Under the pieces are notes generated by a model. That model had not been told where the DNA came from. It did no database searches and saw only the letters and a list, made by a program, of their open reading frames with translations. The position numbers and the translations under genes are program-made. A stretch of DNA of 7,144 bases from Bacteroidales bacterium (GTDB lineage Bacteria; Bacteroidota; Bacteroidia; Bacteroidales; UBA7960): contig PWHO01000252.1 of NCBI GenBank assembly GCA_003555385.1, positions 1 through 7,144 on the forward strand, read 5' to 3'. Positions 6,114 to 7,144 of the stretch are shown here, one piece after another. How positions within the stretch are numbered: the first letter of the stretch is position 1; the number at the start of each line of letters is the position of its first letter.

Positions 6114-7144
6114 TTAGCCAAGTACAGCCCTGGCCTTCAGCAAACATTCCTCATATTCCCTTTCCGGTACAGAAGCTGCTGTGATGGCACCACCGGCCAT
6201 ATAGCCAAGATACGCATTTTTCGCATTGTACTGCAAACTGCGTATGACCACATTGAAGTCAAAATCTTTTTCCGGGCTGATATACCCGACAGATCCGGAA
6301 TACAAACCCCTGCGGGTGTCTTCATATTGCTCTATAAGTTCCATGGCCCTGACTTTCGGGGCGCCCGTCATGGATCCCATGGGGAATGCATAGCGAATGG
6401 CATCCAGGTAGTGGCAGGCCGGATCAAGACGGGAAGTGACTGTCGAGATCATCTGGTGCACATGACTGAAAGAATAAATCCCGAAAAGCTCCTCGACCTT
6501 CACGCTGTCTTTTTGCGCAGAACGCGACAAGTCGTTACGCACCAGGTCAACGATCATCACATTCTCACTTCTCTCCTTGGGGTCTTCAAACAATCCCTGG
6601 CGACTCCTGGTATCTTCGGCCATATTGTCGCCCCTGGCACTGGTCCCCTTAATGGGTTGGGCGATCAGACGTGACCCCTGCTTCTTCATAAAACGTTCCG
6701 GGCTGGCACACATAAGGTATTTTTCATCCAGCATATAAAAACAGGAGAACGGTGTTGGCGAGGAACGATTGATCCAGTCGTAAAAAACCAGCGGATCAAC
6801 TTCCATGTTCTCCCGGAAAAACTCCACACAATAGTTGAGTTCATAAATATCTCCCGCCTGGATATGATCTTTAATGGCGCGAAGCTGACGAAGATAACGG
6901 GCCCTGGAAACACGGGGCTGAAGACCGGGAAACCCCGGCTGAACCATATGGTACTCATCTGCCGACATCAGGCCATTATAGACATATTCAGGATCCGACA
7001 GTTTACCAAAGCCGGGGAGGCACCCGATACGGCAGCCACCTTTTTTGCCCGGAAGCACCACAACCACCGGCTGAAAAAAATGGGCAAGGGGCATTCCCAT
7101 CGGATCCGGGTTCTCTGAATGCAGGTTTTCCAGCTGGTTTTTCA
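6114..7144 (-). CDS. pabB: Aminodeoxychorismate synthase component I, partial (N-terminus outside the window)
   Basis: The enzyme converts chorismate, with ammonia from a PabA-type glutaminase, to 4-amino-4-deoxychorismate, the precursor of p-aminobenzoate for folate. The last 342 residues are visible. An ATG at 7100 is not the true start: the frame stays open to the edge and adds KNQLENLHSENPDP, which matches the N-terminal part of Bacteroidota PabB proteins. The chorismate-binding domain is complete, with PIKGT (codons at 6642-6656), ERSENVMIVDLVRND, FPMGSMTGAPKVRAME, and the closing GGAIT and EYEECLLKA motifs. The Lys in PIKGT is the residue that marks PabB, where anthranilate synthases normally have PIAGT. 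Roughly the first fifth of the protein is missing, judged from usual family length. TrpE and isochorismate synthase are the alternatives and fit less well. Confidence 0.92.
   Translation of the reverse strand, partial: KNQLENLHSENPDPMGMPLAHFFQPVVVVLPGKKGGCRIGCLPGFGKLSDPEYVYNGLMSADEYHMVQPGFPGLQPRVSRARYLRQLRAIKDHIQAGDIYELNYCVEFFRENMEVDPLVFYDWINRSSPTPFSCFYMLDEKYLMCASPERFMKKQGSRLIAQPIKGTSARGDNMAEDTRSRQGLFEDPKERSENVMIVDLVRNDLSRSAQKDSVKVEELFGIYSFSHVHQMISTVTSRLDPACHYLDAIRYAFPMGSMTGAPKVRAMELIEQYEDTRRGLYSGSVGYISPEKDFDFNVVIRSLQYNAKNAYLGYMAGGAITAASVPEREYEECLLKARAVLG

Noticed and set aside
6094..6147. N-terminal extension of the small barrel protein by 18 residues overlapping pabB
   Set aside because: The extension is polar and would bury the signal peptide; MRKLFVAVFF is a typical start.
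6642..6656. Anthranilate synthase component I (TrpE) as the identity of the last gene
   Set aside because: The motif is PIKGT, with the Lys typical of PabB, and the N-terminal KNQLENL stretch matches PabB proteins of Bacteroidota.
6327..6674. Open frame of 115 codons on the plus strand
   Set aside because: It is antisense to the catalytic core of pabB and resembles no family.
1..7144. tRNA, rRNA, CRISPR, insertion sequence, phage or defence genes
   Set aside because: I saw no cloverleaf, no spaced repeat array, no transposase or terminal inverted repeats, and all stretches above 300 bases are covered by identified genes.

Overview
This window looks like ordinary chromosomal DNA of a member of the Bacteroidota, probably an environmental Bacteroidales/Marinilabiliales-type lineage. 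The evidence is a C-terminal SPOR-like domain with typical Bacteroidota spacing on an outer-membrane barrel protein, small barrel proteins ending in Phe, a lipoprotein-type M1 peptidase, a PabB whose N-terminal end carries the family's KNQLENL stretch, and mostly absent Shine-Dalgarno sequences. G+C is near half by eye. Lineage below phylum is inference.

Layout from left to right. (1) Bases 1-49, minus: the possible start of a further secreted protein, cut by the window edge (weak). (2) 74-1288, minus: outer-membrane beta-barrel joined by a coiled coil to a peptidoglycan-binding SPOR-like domain. (3) 1391-3061, minus: complete formate--tetrahydrofolate ligase (fhs). (4) 3062-3201: the only divergent intergenic region, with weak promoter-like sites and a small inverted/direct repeat pattern. 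(5) 3202-5508, plus: exported M1 zinc aminopeptidase with intact zinc site and an altered GAMEN motif. (6) 5495-5534: a 17-bp direct repeat lying across the abutting stop codons of two convergent genes. (7) 5533-6093, minus: small eight-strand-type outer-membrane barrel. (8) 6114 to beyond 7144, minus: PabB-type aminodeoxychorismate synthase component I, lacking its N-terminus because the window ends.

Two genes belong to folate metabolism: pabB makes the p-aminobenzoate precursor and fhs charges tetrahydrofolate with formate. They are separated by the peptidase and read from different transcripts, so this is proximity and not an operon. The other three full genes are cell-envelope proteins: two barrels and one exported peptidase. 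The barrel gene 7 lies only 20 bp behind pabB and is probably co-transcribed with it.

I found no RNA genes, mobile elements, CRISPR arrays, phage or defence genes, and nothing I would call a new biological system. The points most worth a second look are the barrel/coiled-coil/SPOR architecture, the GMEH variant in the peptidase, the repeat at the convergent stops, and the possible truncated signal-peptide gene at the left edge.
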